From positions 992,001 through 1,056,000 of the forward strand of contig CM062382.1 of assembly GCA_031310005.1 (NCBI GenBank): a stretch of DNA of 64,000 nucleotides, in the 5' to 3' direction. Origin of the DNA: Dactylellina haptotyla. Lineage: Eukaryota > Ascomycota > Orbiliomycetes > Orbiliales > Orbiliaceae. Each line of letters begins with the position of its first letter. Positions within the stretch are counted from its first letter, which is position 1. Shown piece after piece: positions 52,871-64,000 of the stretch. The notes under the pieces were generated by a model. That model searched no databases. It saw only the letters and a program-made list of their open reading frames with translations, and was not told the origin of the DNA. Position numbers and translations under genes: made by a program.

Positions 52871-54818
52871 TTACCAACTAAACCAACTCTCCTCTTCGTC
52901 TTTCTTGTGTTTGCGACGGGATCCCGAAGCTTTATTAAAATTAGAAGACCGGCCGATTAGCTTTCAGATTGAATTTTCAGCATCAAACTCAAGCACAAAT
53001 AAGAAACCCCATCAGCCAACTAATGATGAGAATGGACTACATACCTTTCATCATTTTCTCCAAAGTAAAGAGCTTGGTATTGACAGATCCCAGCCTTTCC
53101 TTTAGACTCTCTTCCAAATCTTTAGTCTTCTTCCCCATCGCAGCCCGTACAGTCGTACCGATCATCTCCTCGAGCTCTGCTATGTTGTCATAACCTAACC
53201 TTCGCATGATAATACCTTCTACTATCTCCTCGATCTCACTGGATTCCAATAACCTATCCAAAGCTTTCTCAACAGTCTTCTCTATGATCCGAGATGAAGC
53301 TTTTTCAAGCTGCTCTGAGAAATCTGCCGGAACCCCGGTTATACGCTCCATCTTCTCGCTCAGTTCAGCCATAATCTCCGATGTAGCCGTGTCAACGGCG
53401 GATTGGATAGCGTGTTTGTCGCCTTCGTCGAGTCTGACGACCACGGGGACTTTGGGTTCACCATCGCTGCGTTGAGCGTCGGTGGTGTAAACGCAGCCCT
53501 CTATATTCGTTTTTGCAAGGGCAGCAACTTCTTTGGCATGTTCTTGGTTGCTGAGAACCTCCTCTAGGTTGAGGTTTACGATTCTAATCGCGTCCCTCAG
53601 GTCTTCCATTCGAGGTTGAATACCATCGACGATGATGTCGTGGACACTGGAGAGCTGATCTTGGGACGCTGTTTCTTCGTAGAGGTTGTTTATTACGTCA
53701 CGTAGACTTTGGACATCACTTTCAACTTGCCGCAATCGCTCCGAGTCAGACATAGGTGCTTCAGTTGGGTTCTGTTCTACTTTCACTGAAGGTTCGGGTT
53801 CGGTCTCGGGCTCGTTCTCTGTGAATTTGGCTGATTGTTCTTGTGAGGAGCTCGATGTGGCACCTCGGAGCAGGTCCATCAATGTAATACGCTCTGTGAC
53901 TGGTTTAATTTCATCGGTCGCAGGAGACTTTGGTTCTGCATTGGCTGCGCGTGTGTCTGTGAAAGGTATATCTCCATCCCAGCTAGGATCCGGTACCTCT
54001 TCCTGTTTTTGAGGCTTTTTCGCCAGTTCATCCCGAAATTTAGTTTCGAGCCCATTGATGGCTTGTCGGAGTTCAGCAATTTGGGAAAGCATGTGGGCGT
54101 AGTCTGCGTCACTTCTGTGCTGCTCGGTTGGATTATTTTCTTTTGTTTTCTCACTTGACTTGCTCTCAGATTGAAGTTGAGACCTATCCTCATCTTCTAT
54201 CGCAAACTTGGAAGAGCCTAGTTTACTAGCTCCACGGCCGGCAGCGGCAGATGCCATATCGTCGGTAGTCTGAATATCTCCATCGCTCTCCCACTGTTTA
54301 GCTCTATCTCTGAGAGAAAGAATCGTGGCAACTATCTTTCGAAGCTCAGCGACAGAACCTGCCCGAAGAGTCCCAGGTGGTAAAGGAATGCCGTCATGGT
54401 CCGTCTCAGGACATACTATGCCAGGCGGGAGATTCGGAATGCAAAAGTAGAGGCCGTGTGTAGGCTCTGAAAATTCATCTGATAGCGGTCCAGAGAGAGA
54501 AGCGTTTTTATCCCGTACTAAGCGATCAATAGTTCGGGCAATAAATGGGTTCTTTATGCTATTGATGAGATTGCGGTAATCGGGATTATGCAAGCTCAGG
54601 TGATAGCTCTCGAATTCATCTTCAATTTCTGGGGCTGTGTGAAGACTGCGCAGTTGAAGAGCTATCCGTGGGGAAACTGTTCGTAGCCTTGCACAGTTCG
54701 AAGGTATGCTACATGTAGCAGCTCGGACGAAGCTGGTTACGCCTGACGAAGGGGTAATTCGGTGTGCGGCAGCCGCCGCTGCTGGCCTTGCGAGGCGTAT
54801 GAAGTATCTTGACGACAT
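52871..54818 (-). CDS. Probable mitochondrial coiled-coil protein, unknown family
   Basis: Two exons (54818-53045 and 52929-52871) give 610 aa. The first 60 residues (MSSRYFIRLARPAAAAAAHR..) are Arg/Ala/Ser-rich without acidic residues until EIEDEFESY, a good mitochondrial presequence. Residues 66-170 form a compact region with IPNLPPGIVCPE and GTLRAGSVAELRKIVATILSL. The rest is acidic/polar with several coiled coils (AHMLSQIAELRQAINGLETK, ERLRQVESDVQSLRDVINN, SLKERLGSVNTKL). The frame appears to stop at 53037, but AAAG-GTATGT is a donor. A phase-matched exon at 52929 adds a basic then aromatic tail ending DEEESWFSW. Function unknown; no known domain recognised. Confidence 0.7.
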
Positions 54819-55706
54819 TGCTTGGTTTGATTGGGGGTTTCGATGAACCCCCGAAGACTCCCAAACTGTTCGGTCTTTGATATCGCGAAGAAGGGTTGAG
54901 ACGAATGCGCGATGTTTGTCCGAGGCTGTCCTGATTGTCTCGACCTGTTAGTGAGGTGACTAAGTCTTGGCCGACCGCGTTGCGTCACTCAGATCCACCG
55001 ACGATATCTAGCTCGGCTGCTCAAATTCGCAAACGCGCGTCTCTATTCAAAAGCGGAGATCGATCGATCTATATGAGAAGCGCTTGAGCTACACAAGAGT
55101 TTCTTACAGGCAGGCGGGTCCAAATCTAAAATTATCTAGTAACACCGAGATCTTAACGAAATACTCATGGCTGAATTCGGTTGTGGTGGAAGTCTAGATC
55201 TTGAGTATCGAAACATTTGGAATTCAAGTGGAATGCTCTAGATATACGTCTAGAGAAGTTTTATAAAGTTGACCAAATCGAAAGCTTTAAAAATTCAATA
55301 CGCCGATTATATTTATATGCGATTTAATATAACTCACTAAAGGGATATTTGCATTTGGCACCTACTGGGGGTTCGTTCAACGACACCTGACTGAAATAAA
55401 AGTTGATTCACTACCCGTAACTATTAAATACAGATCCAAGACACTAAAACGCTTTCAAAGCGATAAAATTTCTAATTATCCCAGCAGAACGGAATACCCG
55501 TGTAACTATAGAACCACAATCGTCCGAATGTCGATTTAAGATTTGTTCGCGGCAACACTAATCTACGGGCCAACCTGTTGTCCCTCTAAATTTGGGTGCG
55601 CTGCATAGCTATATAGTTTAACCTAGGTCCACGACGGCTTCTGGTTTATGAGACAAGTTGCGATTGCAAAAAAAACAAAATGAAAAAGTTGCAAGATATT
55701 CTTGCC
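54819..55706. other. AT-rich intergenic region
   Basis: 888 bp upstream of the mitochondrial coiled-coil gene, containing its promoter. GATCGATCGATC-type short palindromes lie near 55060-55070. No coding exon is seen. Confidence 0.45.
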
Positions 55707-56693
55707 TTAATGATCACGATCTTGCGGGTCCACCCCGAACATCCAGATCTGTTCTGCGACCCCACCAGCATTTTTGGGGATATATGCGACCCTCATCTGC
55801 CCACCTCTTGTGTCGCTGTTCCTTCCCTGGCAGTTATGCCAGATAAGCTCCGACAGGGCTGCATTACAAGCATCCTGCAATAGGGGCGGTGGAAGTTGGA
55901 AAATAGGACCGGCAATTTCTGCGTTCACGGATATAATGGTACCAGCCTCTGATCTCAGTGGTAGTAACGGCGGTGTATCCCCATAGTTGTTTCGCCCCGG
56001 TAGGGGACTGACGATGAAATAGTAGACCATCTGAGTGACAAATCCGGCGTTGTCGATATTGTTCGCCTGGGTGCAGACGGACTCCCGGATGCCAGCAAGT
56101 TCCGAATCTAAAGCCCAGGTGCCAGATCCGTAACAGTATGGCCCGGTGCCATCTATATTCCAAGTATAGCTGTTCCCGAGAGGCGGGGTCCAATCCGTTC
56201 CATTGGGCTCAGTCTCGTCCGGTATTTGATCTGATGTTTCGGGCGACCTTTTATTTCGAGAGTCTCTGCGGGTCCGCGCTGGAGCAACTACAGAGCTATT
56301 GGAGATATAAACCGGTCCGATCTCGTTGATGTCTCGCCGTGTGAGTTTGTAGTGGAGGTCCCGGATGGCTTTGTTATATTCGCGGATAGGCGTACGGTAG
56401 ACGCAATGTGACACTCTACCCGCTATGTGGTTTGTTTCGCCTCCAGGGCATGATGCATCTACGTATTCACTACCGTCGGCGCGCTTTATGATATCACGCT
56501 TCCCAACCTTGGTCCCGTATAAACGGTGCAATATATCAAGGATTGACAGGTTATAGTGGACCCGATCAAGGGCCTCTTTTCCATCCTGTCCCGTGCCCGC
56601 GATAACCGGCCCCGCGAAAACTCGACAGGAGAACCAATATATCGCAAGAAAGAAAACAGCTATCATTCGCCGCATTTTTCTTAGACTATCCAA
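55707..56693 (-). CDS. Putative secreted Cys-containing protein, unknown family
   Basis: 328-aa single-exon protein. A hydrophobic signal or anchor segment (MIAVFFLAIYWFSCRVFAGP) follows a basic start; cleavage after about residue 28 is plausible. The first half has Kex2-like dibasic sites (VGKRDIIKRAD, KLTRRD, RNKRSPE). The second half (about 165-328) looks like a compact Cys-bearing domain: YTWNIDGTGPYCYGSGTW, then ELAGIRESVCTQANNID, LQDACNAALSELIWHNCQG and a RGGQMRVAYIP strand, with paired Cys likely forming disulfides. It loosely resembles fungal secreted families with a central W and terminal disulfides, but I cannot assign one. It may be a preproprotein whose mature C-terminal domain is released by Kex2. 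Divergent from AIP1. Confidence 0.65.
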   Translation of the reverse strand: MDSLRKMRRMIAVFFLAIYWFSCRVFAGPVIAGTGQDGKEALDRVHYNLSILDILHRLYGTKVGKRDIIKRADGSEYVDASCPGGETNHIAGRVSHCVYRTPIREYNKAIRDLHYKLTRRDINEIGPVYISNSSVVAPARTRRDSRNKRSPETSDQIPDETEPNGTDWTPPLGNSYTWNIDGTGPYCYGSGTWALDSELAGIRESVCTQANNIDNAGFVTQMVYYFIVSPLPGRNNYGDTPPLLPLRSEAGTIISVNAEIAGPIFQLPPPLLQDACNAALSELIWHNCQGRNSDTRGGQMRVAYIPKNAGGVAEQIWMFGVDPQDRDH

Positions 56694-57326
56694 TCCTAGC
56701 TAATGAGGCGAACGAAATTTCGTAAAAATAAATTTATATGAGTATTGAACGAGAGATATGGTGGACCCACAACTGGGTCGATCGTATCCGGAGATTGAAA
56801 CAATATTATGCATTCAAAAGCGATAAGAAAGATTCTCCAGACTTCTTCAACCCCTCTATGTATATTATATATAGCAATTTGATGTTCATATTGAACAAGT
56901 CTGCAGTCCGAAATGAAGCATCTGTCGTGATGAGCCAACCAGCAACCGACAACCCTTAACGTAGCGCAACCTGGAACGATCCAATTCGTGACAAGAAGCT
57001 GAAACCATAGGTTACCCACCAACAGTTTCTACCATATTGGAAACTTGTTAACCCAGAAAACCCGAAAGATCCGTCTCCTGTACGATACCGACCGAGTGAC
57101 GAGGAGGGACTCGGTAGTAACAGTGTGTTGCGGTACCAAATTACAACACTTGCGGCGCGCGCTTGAGTGGCTTCGCCGTCCAACCGTCGTCAGCACTCCA
57201 ACACCTAACATTCACCACCCCGCGGCACAACCCCACAGCACCCCACCAACGTACCAATTCGAATAATCCCCAAAAGTTAGAAGATACTGAAGGCCAGGAG
57301 ATCTTATTTGTGCGAGCAGACAAGTT
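56694..57326. other. Divergent promoter secreted protein / AIP1
   Basis: 633 bp. It contains the AIP1 leader and a C/A-rich segment at 57190-57260. Short frames have no support. Confidence 0.5.
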
Positions 57327-59439
57327 ATGTCTATTAAAAGGCGTATGTGGTTGTAAAAGCGGCACTGGTTGCCCACCTACGTTTCACATTCCTGTGATGT
57401 TGAGCTAACGGCTTCCGGTTTCATGAATAGAATCGATATGGGCTTCAAACCCCGCCACCGTTCGAGGTCAAACAACCCACTTGAGTGCAGACTCGACAGG
57501 CAAGCGGATTGCTTACGCTGTACGCATCTTATCTTAGATACTTTGGTCGATAAACCCGCTAAATTCTCAGTTTATAGTCGAATAAATCTGTCTTCCTTCG
57601 TAATATCGACTCTCCTGCGGAATCTATCCAGTACACCGGTCACACAGCAAATACCACTGTTGCTCGGTTTGCTCCCTCTGGATATTATGTTGCATCCGGT
57701 GATGTATCGGGTATGGTCCGCGTGTGGGACTGTGCCGGAGAGGATCTAAACACGAAGGGTGAATTCGGTATCATCAACGGAAGGATTACAGACCTTGCCT
57801 GGGACGGAGAATCGAAACGTATCATAGCTGTTGGAGATGGCAAAGAGAGATTCGGCCATTGTATCACATGGGAGTACGTGAGACCTTTCAACTCTGGTAA
57901 TCTGGGTGCGAATGAGTGGGTGCTAAAGGTTATATTAGTACCGGAAACTCCGTCGGTGAAATCTCCGGTCACTCCAAAGTCATCAATACGGTGTCGATAA
58001 AACCAACCCGTCCATACAGAGCTGCTACGGCCGGCGACGACAACAGCTTGGTGTTCTACCACGGCCCGCCTTTCAAGTTCAATACCGCAGACCGAGCTCA
58101 ACACACCAATTTTATCCAAGGAATCGCCTTCTCACCTGACGGAAACCATCTCGTCAGCGTTGGCTCTGATAAGAAGATTTTCCTGTGGGACGGCAAAACC
58201 GGCGAGCTGGTTACCAAAATTGAAGATGGGGATAAAAGCCATACCGGTGGCATTTACTCCGTGTCATGGCATTCTGATTCAAAGCGATTCGTCACTGCAA
58301 GCGCGGACCGCACCGTGAAGATCTGGGATGTTGAGGCTAAGAAGAACACACAGACTTGGTCGTTTGGCGACACCGGCTCCGTATCTAGCCAACAGGTGGG
58401 AGTCGTCTGGCCGAAAAGATCAGACGACCTCGTGATATCAATCTCGAACTCCGGTGATCTCAACTATCTCTCTGAAAAATCCGAGAAACCGGTGAAGATT
58501 GTATCGGGCCACCAGAAGAGCATTACCAGTTTGGGCATCGATACGGACGCAAAGACCCTATGGACAGGAAGTTACGAAGGAAGAGTGTGCTCTTGGGACA
58601 TAGCTACCGGAATTGCCGACGTTCCAGAAAGTCAGACACACTCAAATCAGGTTACCAGTTTCGCAGCTTCTCCGGGCCGGATGTACTCTATTGCTATGGA
58701 TGACACACTACGCATGATTGACAACGGTGTAAAGGACTTCACGTAAGCAAGTCTATTTGATGCCGGGTACTCTGGGCATAACATGCTAATATAATCTAAC
58801 AGTGGCTCTATCGTGAGCACGGAAGGACAACCTCGCGGAATCGCCTACGACCCAGACCGATCAGCAACCTTCGTAGTTACCCTGAACGAGATCTCCATTT
58901 ACAAGGAAGACAAAAAGGTTTCATCCACACCTATTAAGAACTATACCCCAACGGCGGCAGCGTATTCTCCATCCACAAACACTCTCGCTGTCGGCGCCCA
59001 GGATAATAATATCCACCTGTACCAACTCAACAAATCCGACGACAAGATTCCAGCCTCTGCCGCCTCGATCTTGAAATCCAATCGCTCCGCAATCTCCGCC
59101 TTGGCATTTGCTCCAAACTCGCCGCTCCTCGCTGCGGGCGATAGTACCGGTAAAATAATGCTCTACGATTCATCTACTGGCGAGGCGAAAACCAGCAGAT
59201 GGGCGTTCCATACCGCGCGTGTTTCTGCCATCTCGTGGAATAAAGCTGGAACACACGTAGTTAGCGGTAGCTTGGATACGAATATTATCGTTTATAGCGC
59301 ATCCAACTATGCTAAGAACACAAAGTTCATGGGTGCGCACAAAGAAGGCTGTAATGGCGTCGTATGGATTGATGAAAGTACTGTGGCTAGCGCGGGTTCG
59401 GATGGGTGCGTGAAGACTTGGGCGGTTACTTTACCGTAG
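57327..59439 (+). CDS. AIP1: Actin-interacting protein 1 (WDR1 homologue)
   Basis: WD40 protein that works with cofilin to sever and disassemble actin filaments at cortical patches and hyphal tips. Exons 57327-57342 (16 nt), 57431-57519, 57578-57873, 57939-58742 and 58803-59439 give 613 aa, the normal size for this family. The N-terminus reads MSIKRQSIWASNPATVRGQ, then HLSADSTGKRIAYA and SNKSVFLRNID, confirming three small 5' exons. Two seven-bladed propellers follow, with blade landmarks TTVARFAPSGYYVASGDVSG, GDGKERFGHCITWD, NFIQGIAFSPDGNHLVSVG, SVSWHSDSKRFVTASADR and SAISWNKAGTHVVSGS, ending DGCVKTWAVTLP. All phases agree. Confidence 0.95.
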
Positions 59440-61824
59440 TTTGTAGTCTACATGAATGTTATTGTTATTTTCTGGTTTTTCGGAGATCTCATTTGCGAGC
59501 TTTGATTAGGATGTTAGTGATAGCATAGGTTGTTTCGACTGGTGCTCGAGCCAGAATAGCATTAGGTGCCGTGTTGTTAGATGTCTATTTCTAGGTCCCA
59601 AAATTAGAGCATTTGAGATATTTGAAACTGCTTAGGCCGACCTGTCTACATCATTCACATATCTGTTTTTTTGATTTAAATTGGAAGTCAAACAGTAACG
59701 GCATCGTTTGGGTAGCAATCCCATCCGTTCTCACGTCCAAGAACAGTTCTGCAGACATGCTCGTTGTGTGTTGCGGGTACGTTGTGTGAGTGTTACAACT
59801 TAGCCAACCAATAACAGACAGTGCAGCCATCCAGTTTAAGATGAACGGATGGGTGGGCTGACCTTTTGCTATTCGATACCTCAGAATTAATTAGGTAATT
59901 CGGTGTGCTCATATGAGCAGACAGCTTCACCATGAAAAGACCCTGAAAGGTCACCCACTATACAACTAGTTACATTACAGTTTAGTTTGCCTTAAGGAAT
60001 TCCAGCACGCAATTGGGAAGCGCTGGGATGAATTGGGAACAACACGAGAGCAAACAAACGGTTCAAACTAACCGAGTTTGGAGTGAAGGCGGCGAGACTC
60101 GAAGGAACGATAGTCTCGAATTGGTGATTCTTTCCACCGTGGGCCCCAAACTATCACGGCCCTTTTTCTTTTCACTTTTTCAGCCGTTAAGGCCAAAGGA
60201 GTACCGATTCTACATTTTTGTATCTTCAAATTCTATTATTCCAAGGTCAAGCTTTTTGCCCTTCGGTGGTGGGTGCAGGTGTATCACCGGATTATCATCA
60301 AGCCTGGCTGCGTGACACACACCAGGTCAGAGGGACCAATGAGAGCGGACAGAAGATGCGCCTGTGGGAGGGTATTGGCTGGAATTCCTTCCCCTATGCA
60401 TAAACCGCGCTGTGTTATTAACGAGCTCGAGTGTTCGTGCTGCACGGTCAACGTTGAAAAAGAGAAGAAAATTTTCAGTAGATGCATTAGCCTGGTGAAT
60501 TTGTGGGAGTGCTAAAGTTTCGGCTATAATGTGAGGGAGCTGGTGATTTCCATGCAGGGAAGATTGTTCGATAGCTTGGGGCCGGGGTAGGTTAAGTAGT
60601 TACTATTCGTGAACAAAGGGAATAGTGTCGGGGTCCGAAGCCTGACAAGGGCAGCTCTTTCGCCAATGATCCGAACACGAGGCCCGTAAGGGTCCTGAGG
60701 GTGTGTCTTCGAATATCCATTTGACTATCTTCATCGAGTAGTAATTTATTTTAAATATATAGATATATAAATATATACATAACCCGCAAGCAACCTCCCC
60801 CGGCTGCCTGCCTTCAGATAGATCGGATCCCTCTGCAACTGGCGTTTCAGGCCCCTCCGCGTTTGGAGATCGAGAAAAGAAAAGAGAAAAGGCCGTTTAT
60901 TCGCGGGCGGTTTCGCTGAATTCGTCAGCCGGCCCAGCCTTAAATCGCGGACGGTCCCCCCAAACGAAACCCTGTCCACCGCTGCCATCGACAGAAGGTG
61001 ACACCGCGGACACGAGGTTGACGACGACGAGGACGACTCTCCTTCAAAGACGCATTTCGTAGACCGACAGACATATACTAAACCTCGTATCGACCGAGGA
61101 CGCTGCCAATTAATTCGACGCTGCGGTGATAAAAATATATATTAAAGGATACCGTCATCGCTTAAGAAATCAGGGAACTGGACCGAAATCCTGCGACCGC
61201 CCGTCCACCCCAGCCAGCCTTCGCCTCGCTTCTCACAGCCAGGCACAGGGCCTTCGCCGTTGGAATATAATAATATCAATACACATTCTCCGTGTCTCTC
61301 GCACGACACAATCGGGCCATCTGGTGATACACCACTCTCGCTCCCACGCCCACGCCCTCTGGAGCCTCGGATTCCGGAACCTCCTCCTCCTCCTCCTCCT
61401 CCTCCTCCTCCTCCTCCTCCTCCTCCTCCTCCTCCTCCTCCTCCTCCTCCTCTTCTCTAATTCATCTCGCCCGTCTGCGTGGAGCCCGTCTGCGTGGATC
61501 GGCGCCCGACCAGAGGTCTGGTTTGGGGCCTAGTCCCGTTTCTCGCTGCAGCGGCACTTCCGGATCAACCGCGCAAACCAGCACACAAAGCATAACGTTG
61601 GGGCGAATCAGGCCGAATGTCGCTGCTGCCGCTTACTATTATAAGATAGTCACCGATCCTCCGCCTTGTGCATTTCTGGACACACCCTCTCGCTCTTTTC
61701 CTCTTTTTCTCTATTTTTCCAATTTCTTCCTATCGTTTGTTTCTGTGAAAACCTACAATCTATCTGGATTCCTGAGCATTGTCCTGGGCTTGGGTGTTTG
61801 TCCGGCCAAGCGACCTCGCCGAAG
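59440..61824. other. Long intergenic region upstream of VPS62
   Basis: 2.4 kb holding the AIP1 3' flank and the VPS62 promoter/5' leader. An AT-rich TATATAAATATATA run lies near 60762-60777 and a CTC microsatellite at 61381-61452. The T/C-rich stretch at 61690-61740 probably belongs to the transcribed leader. Short frames at 60013-60515 have no domain. Confidence 0.5.
61381..61452 (+). repeat. (CTC)24 trinucleotide microsatellite
   Basis: 72 bp of uninterrupted CTC (GAG on the other strand), about 370 bp before the first VPS62 exon boundary. Such polypurine/polypyrimidine tracts can adopt non-B structures and vary in length. Confidence 0.9.
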
Positions 61825-63626
61825 AGTAAGTCTGACATTCCTCACCACCTCGTCTACGCGCAAACTGCGAACGGAGTATACTGACGAGCACTCGCCCGCC
61901 AGTGGCCCCATCCACCATCGAAACCGGCGTGGCTTCCATAAACTCGACCGAAGTATCAAATTACACCCTCGCCGCCGCCGTAGCCGGCACAATCCTCAAC
62001 AACAACCCTCCCTCCATCTACGTCACCCTCTTTACCTACGTCGTCGGCGGAATCTTCGCCAGCTTCGGCAGCACATGGCGAGACCTGCTCTGGATCACCC
62101 GGTCGCCTTCCAAACGACGGACGGAGTCCCGGCGCTGGCACAATGCCATCAGTCCCGAAGGCCACCGCTTTGTCGAGTACCGTGAGAAATCGCTGAAAGC
62201 GAATTGGCAGCGCAAAAAGGAAGAAATCGAGGCCGGAATAACCGGACCCGGAATCGTTCGGCAGAGCAACACCGGCGACAACGGGGGTCTCCGACTGCAC
62301 GACGGGAAACCAGACCAAGCATTCCGACCTCAGGATGACGAAAAATGGGGCGACTGGGGGGATTTCGCGGAGGAGAAGCGGAAAATGGATGCGCGGACGA
62401 AACTGCGAGAGGAAGCCGGCGGACACAGCGGCGACGTTCCCCCGTACATTCTAGAATACGCACCTCTCATCCACCTCTACTCGAAAGAAGAGTGGTGGCC
62501 TGGTGATATCGATTTACAGTGAGTTGGCTTATTTCTTTTTCTCTTTTTTCTCGAAAAACGCGGCGATAGATATGCTAACGGGGATTTACTAGTCTGCGCC
62601 GCACAATGCCGCAATTGAACTTCACAAACGTCCCCGAAACCCCTACCCTCGACAATCTCTCCCTCTTTAACCAGTACGCACCATACATCTACCTCACCAG
62701 TAAAGACGACCCTGAATCGCACCCGGGTTGGCTATCCGCGCGCTTCAACATTCCAGACCAAAAGACGTATAAATGCGACGCACCTGGAACGTTAATATGG
62801 ATTGACAAGGGTAACGGCACGGTCGACGCATTCTGGTTCTACTTTTACAGCTACAACCTCGGCAACGTGGTGTTCAACGTGCGGTTCGGAAATCACGTGG
62901 GCGACTGGGAGCACAGCATGGTCCGTTTCGTCGACGGACAGCCCAAATGGATGTTTCTGAGCCAGCATACCGGCGGAGATGCCTACGTCTGGGATGCGTT
63001 AGAAAAGAAGGGCAAGCGGGTAAGCTTCTAGTTCCTCCTACTGAAACGAGAATATATGCTAAAAAGTAATTGGTGATGATTTGTAGCCGGTCATTTACAG
63101 CGCTACGGGCACGCACGCCAACTATGCCACCGCTGGGAAACAGGAATACATCGTACCCCTCGGCCTGCTCGCTGATAACACGGACACCGGCCCGCTCTGG
63201 GACCTCACTCTCAACAGCAGGATGTACAACTACAATCTCTCGAACCACCTGCTCCTCCCGTCGGCGAATAACCCGGAAGCACCGATCGAGTGGTTCTACT
63301 TTGACGGCCACTGGGGGGATAAATTCTACCCGTTCTCGGACGAGCGACAGTACGGCTTACTCGGGGAGGCGCACTACGTGTCCGGTCCTTTGGGGCCCAG
63401 ATGGAAGAATCTAGGAAGGAAAGGAGTCTGTCAGCGCGACGATGACGAGTGCGTGCTCATGACGCAGTTGAGGTACGGTAGGAAGCGGTGGGAGTGGGAG
63501 GCCGATCCGCTGGACGGCGGGTTGGATGTGCCGTGGTGGGCTTTGGGCGGACTGGATTGGTACCTTGTGTGCTGGTTTATGGTCGAGTGGGTGGTTGCAG
63601 TGTTTGTGATTCATGCTTTCAAATGA
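61825..63626 (+). CDS. VPS62: Vacuolar protein sorting protein 62 (Vps62 family)
   Basis: Member of the fungal Vps62 family, needed in yeast for cytoplasm-to-vacuole or vacuolar sorting; the biochemical activity is unknown. The start codon is split: A at 61825, then TG at 61903-61904 after a 77-nt intron (donor GTAAGT). Exons 61825, 61903-62518, 62593-63019 and 63087-63626 give 527 aa. After an N-terminal hydrophobic segment (IYVTLFTYVVGGIFASFGS) the conserved core has YAPLIHLYSKEEWWPGD, FNQYAPYIYLTSKDD, DAFWFYFYSYNLGN, NHVGDWEHSMVRF and SATGTHANYA, family hallmarks rich in His/Asp/Glu/Trp. A C-terminal hydrophobic segment (WYLVCWFMVEWVVAVFVIH) suggests a second membrane anchor. The first in-frame ATG inside exon 2 is much later, supporting the split start. 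Confidence 0.87.
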
Positions 63627-64000
63627 GTATGATGGCTTATTAGACGGGAGGGTGATTAGACGGTAGATGGTGGGTGAAGATTGTTTTCGGGGTGCATAAG
63701 GCTGAGTATGGCGTTTTTTACTTGTTACATCCGAGCTGTCGTTCCTTCTGTTTGGTTCGCTGGGAGCATTTGAGTTCAGGTATTTGATTTCTGCTTTTAC
63801 GATCGACGTACTAAATAAAAAAACAACGCGAGGAGCAAAAGACGGCGTCTATTGAGTACCCTTTTTTTTTCGTTCTTTCCTTATGGAGTCGAATTTTTCA
63901 TTCTCTGGGGTATGCGATACATGCGGTGGTATGGGAGCTCGAATACATAACCGAGAATAGGGGATCCAATCACGGACCGGGACAACATATGTTTATAATA
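63627..64000. other. 3' flank of VPS62
   Basis: AT-rich 3' sequence to the end of the window, with a T-run near 63863. No further gene is seen. Confidence 0.5.

Noticed and set aside
1-64000. CRISPR arrays, rRNA genes, intact transposons or viral insertions
   Set aside because: No spaced direct repeats, ribosomal RNA signatures, transposase/integrase motifs or terminal repeats were found on reading.

Overview
The window is nuclear DNA of a filamentous ascomycete (Pezizomycotina). The evidence is dense protein-coding genes on both strands, short introns (about 50-230 nt) with GT..AG ends and fungal branch sites (CTAAC/CTGAC type), fungus-specific families (Zn2Cys6 regulator, ArAE/DUF2421 exporter, HNH_2 protein, Hfi1/Ada1) and no operons. 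The species cannot be named from sequence alone. Some genes are very intron-rich (16 coding exons in one aminotransferase).

Layout. 0-6 kb: a YwbE-like/zinc-finger protein, ribosomal proteins uL16 (RPL10) and eL30 (RPL30), and ornithine decarboxylase antizyme, whose full protein needs a +1 ribosomal frameshift at a TGA. 6.9-13.5 kb: an HNH_2 nuclease-like protein, a secreted subtilisin-like protease and the bifunctional histidine enzyme HIS7. 13.9-21.8 kb: an ankyrin protein, a repeat-containing secreted protein, a GSKIP-like protein and a PLP aminotransferase with a 7-nt microexon. 23.5-26.9 kb: an ArAE-family membrane transporter. 28.3-35.5 kb: a compact trio of Zn2Cys6 regulator, intracellular GH78 alpha-L-rhamnosidase and MFS sugar transporter, probably a rhamnoside-utilisation module. 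35.5-38.8 kb: gene-poor, with one small spliced gene. 38.8-54.8 kb: housekeeping genes RAD26/CSB, HFI1/ADA1, OST3/6, a nuclear-type coiled-coil protein, mitochondrial rRNA methyltransferase MRM2 and a probable mitochondrial coiled-coil protein. 55.7-63.6 kb: a secreted protein of unknown family, actin-interacting protein AIP1 and VPS62.

The genes are mostly unrelated housekeeping functions: translation, polyamine control, histidine synthesis, transcription-coupled repair, SAGA, N-glycosylation, actin turnover and vacuolar sorting. The clear functional grouping is the rhamnosidase trio. The rhamnosidase and transporter are divergent over a shared 841-bp promoter with several CreA-like sites and a perfect GATA palindrome, and the regulator gene converges on the rhamnosidase.

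Exon joins were worked out by hand from splice sites, reading phase and family similarity, so they are models. No CRISPR array, rRNA, tRNA or intact transposon was seen. The most unusual observations are the spliced antizyme frameshift cassette, two genes (RAD26 and OST3) whose reading frames stay open and coding-like past an in-frame TAG, a start codon assembled by splicing in VPS62, and a (ACC)29 tract abutting the antizyme TATA box.
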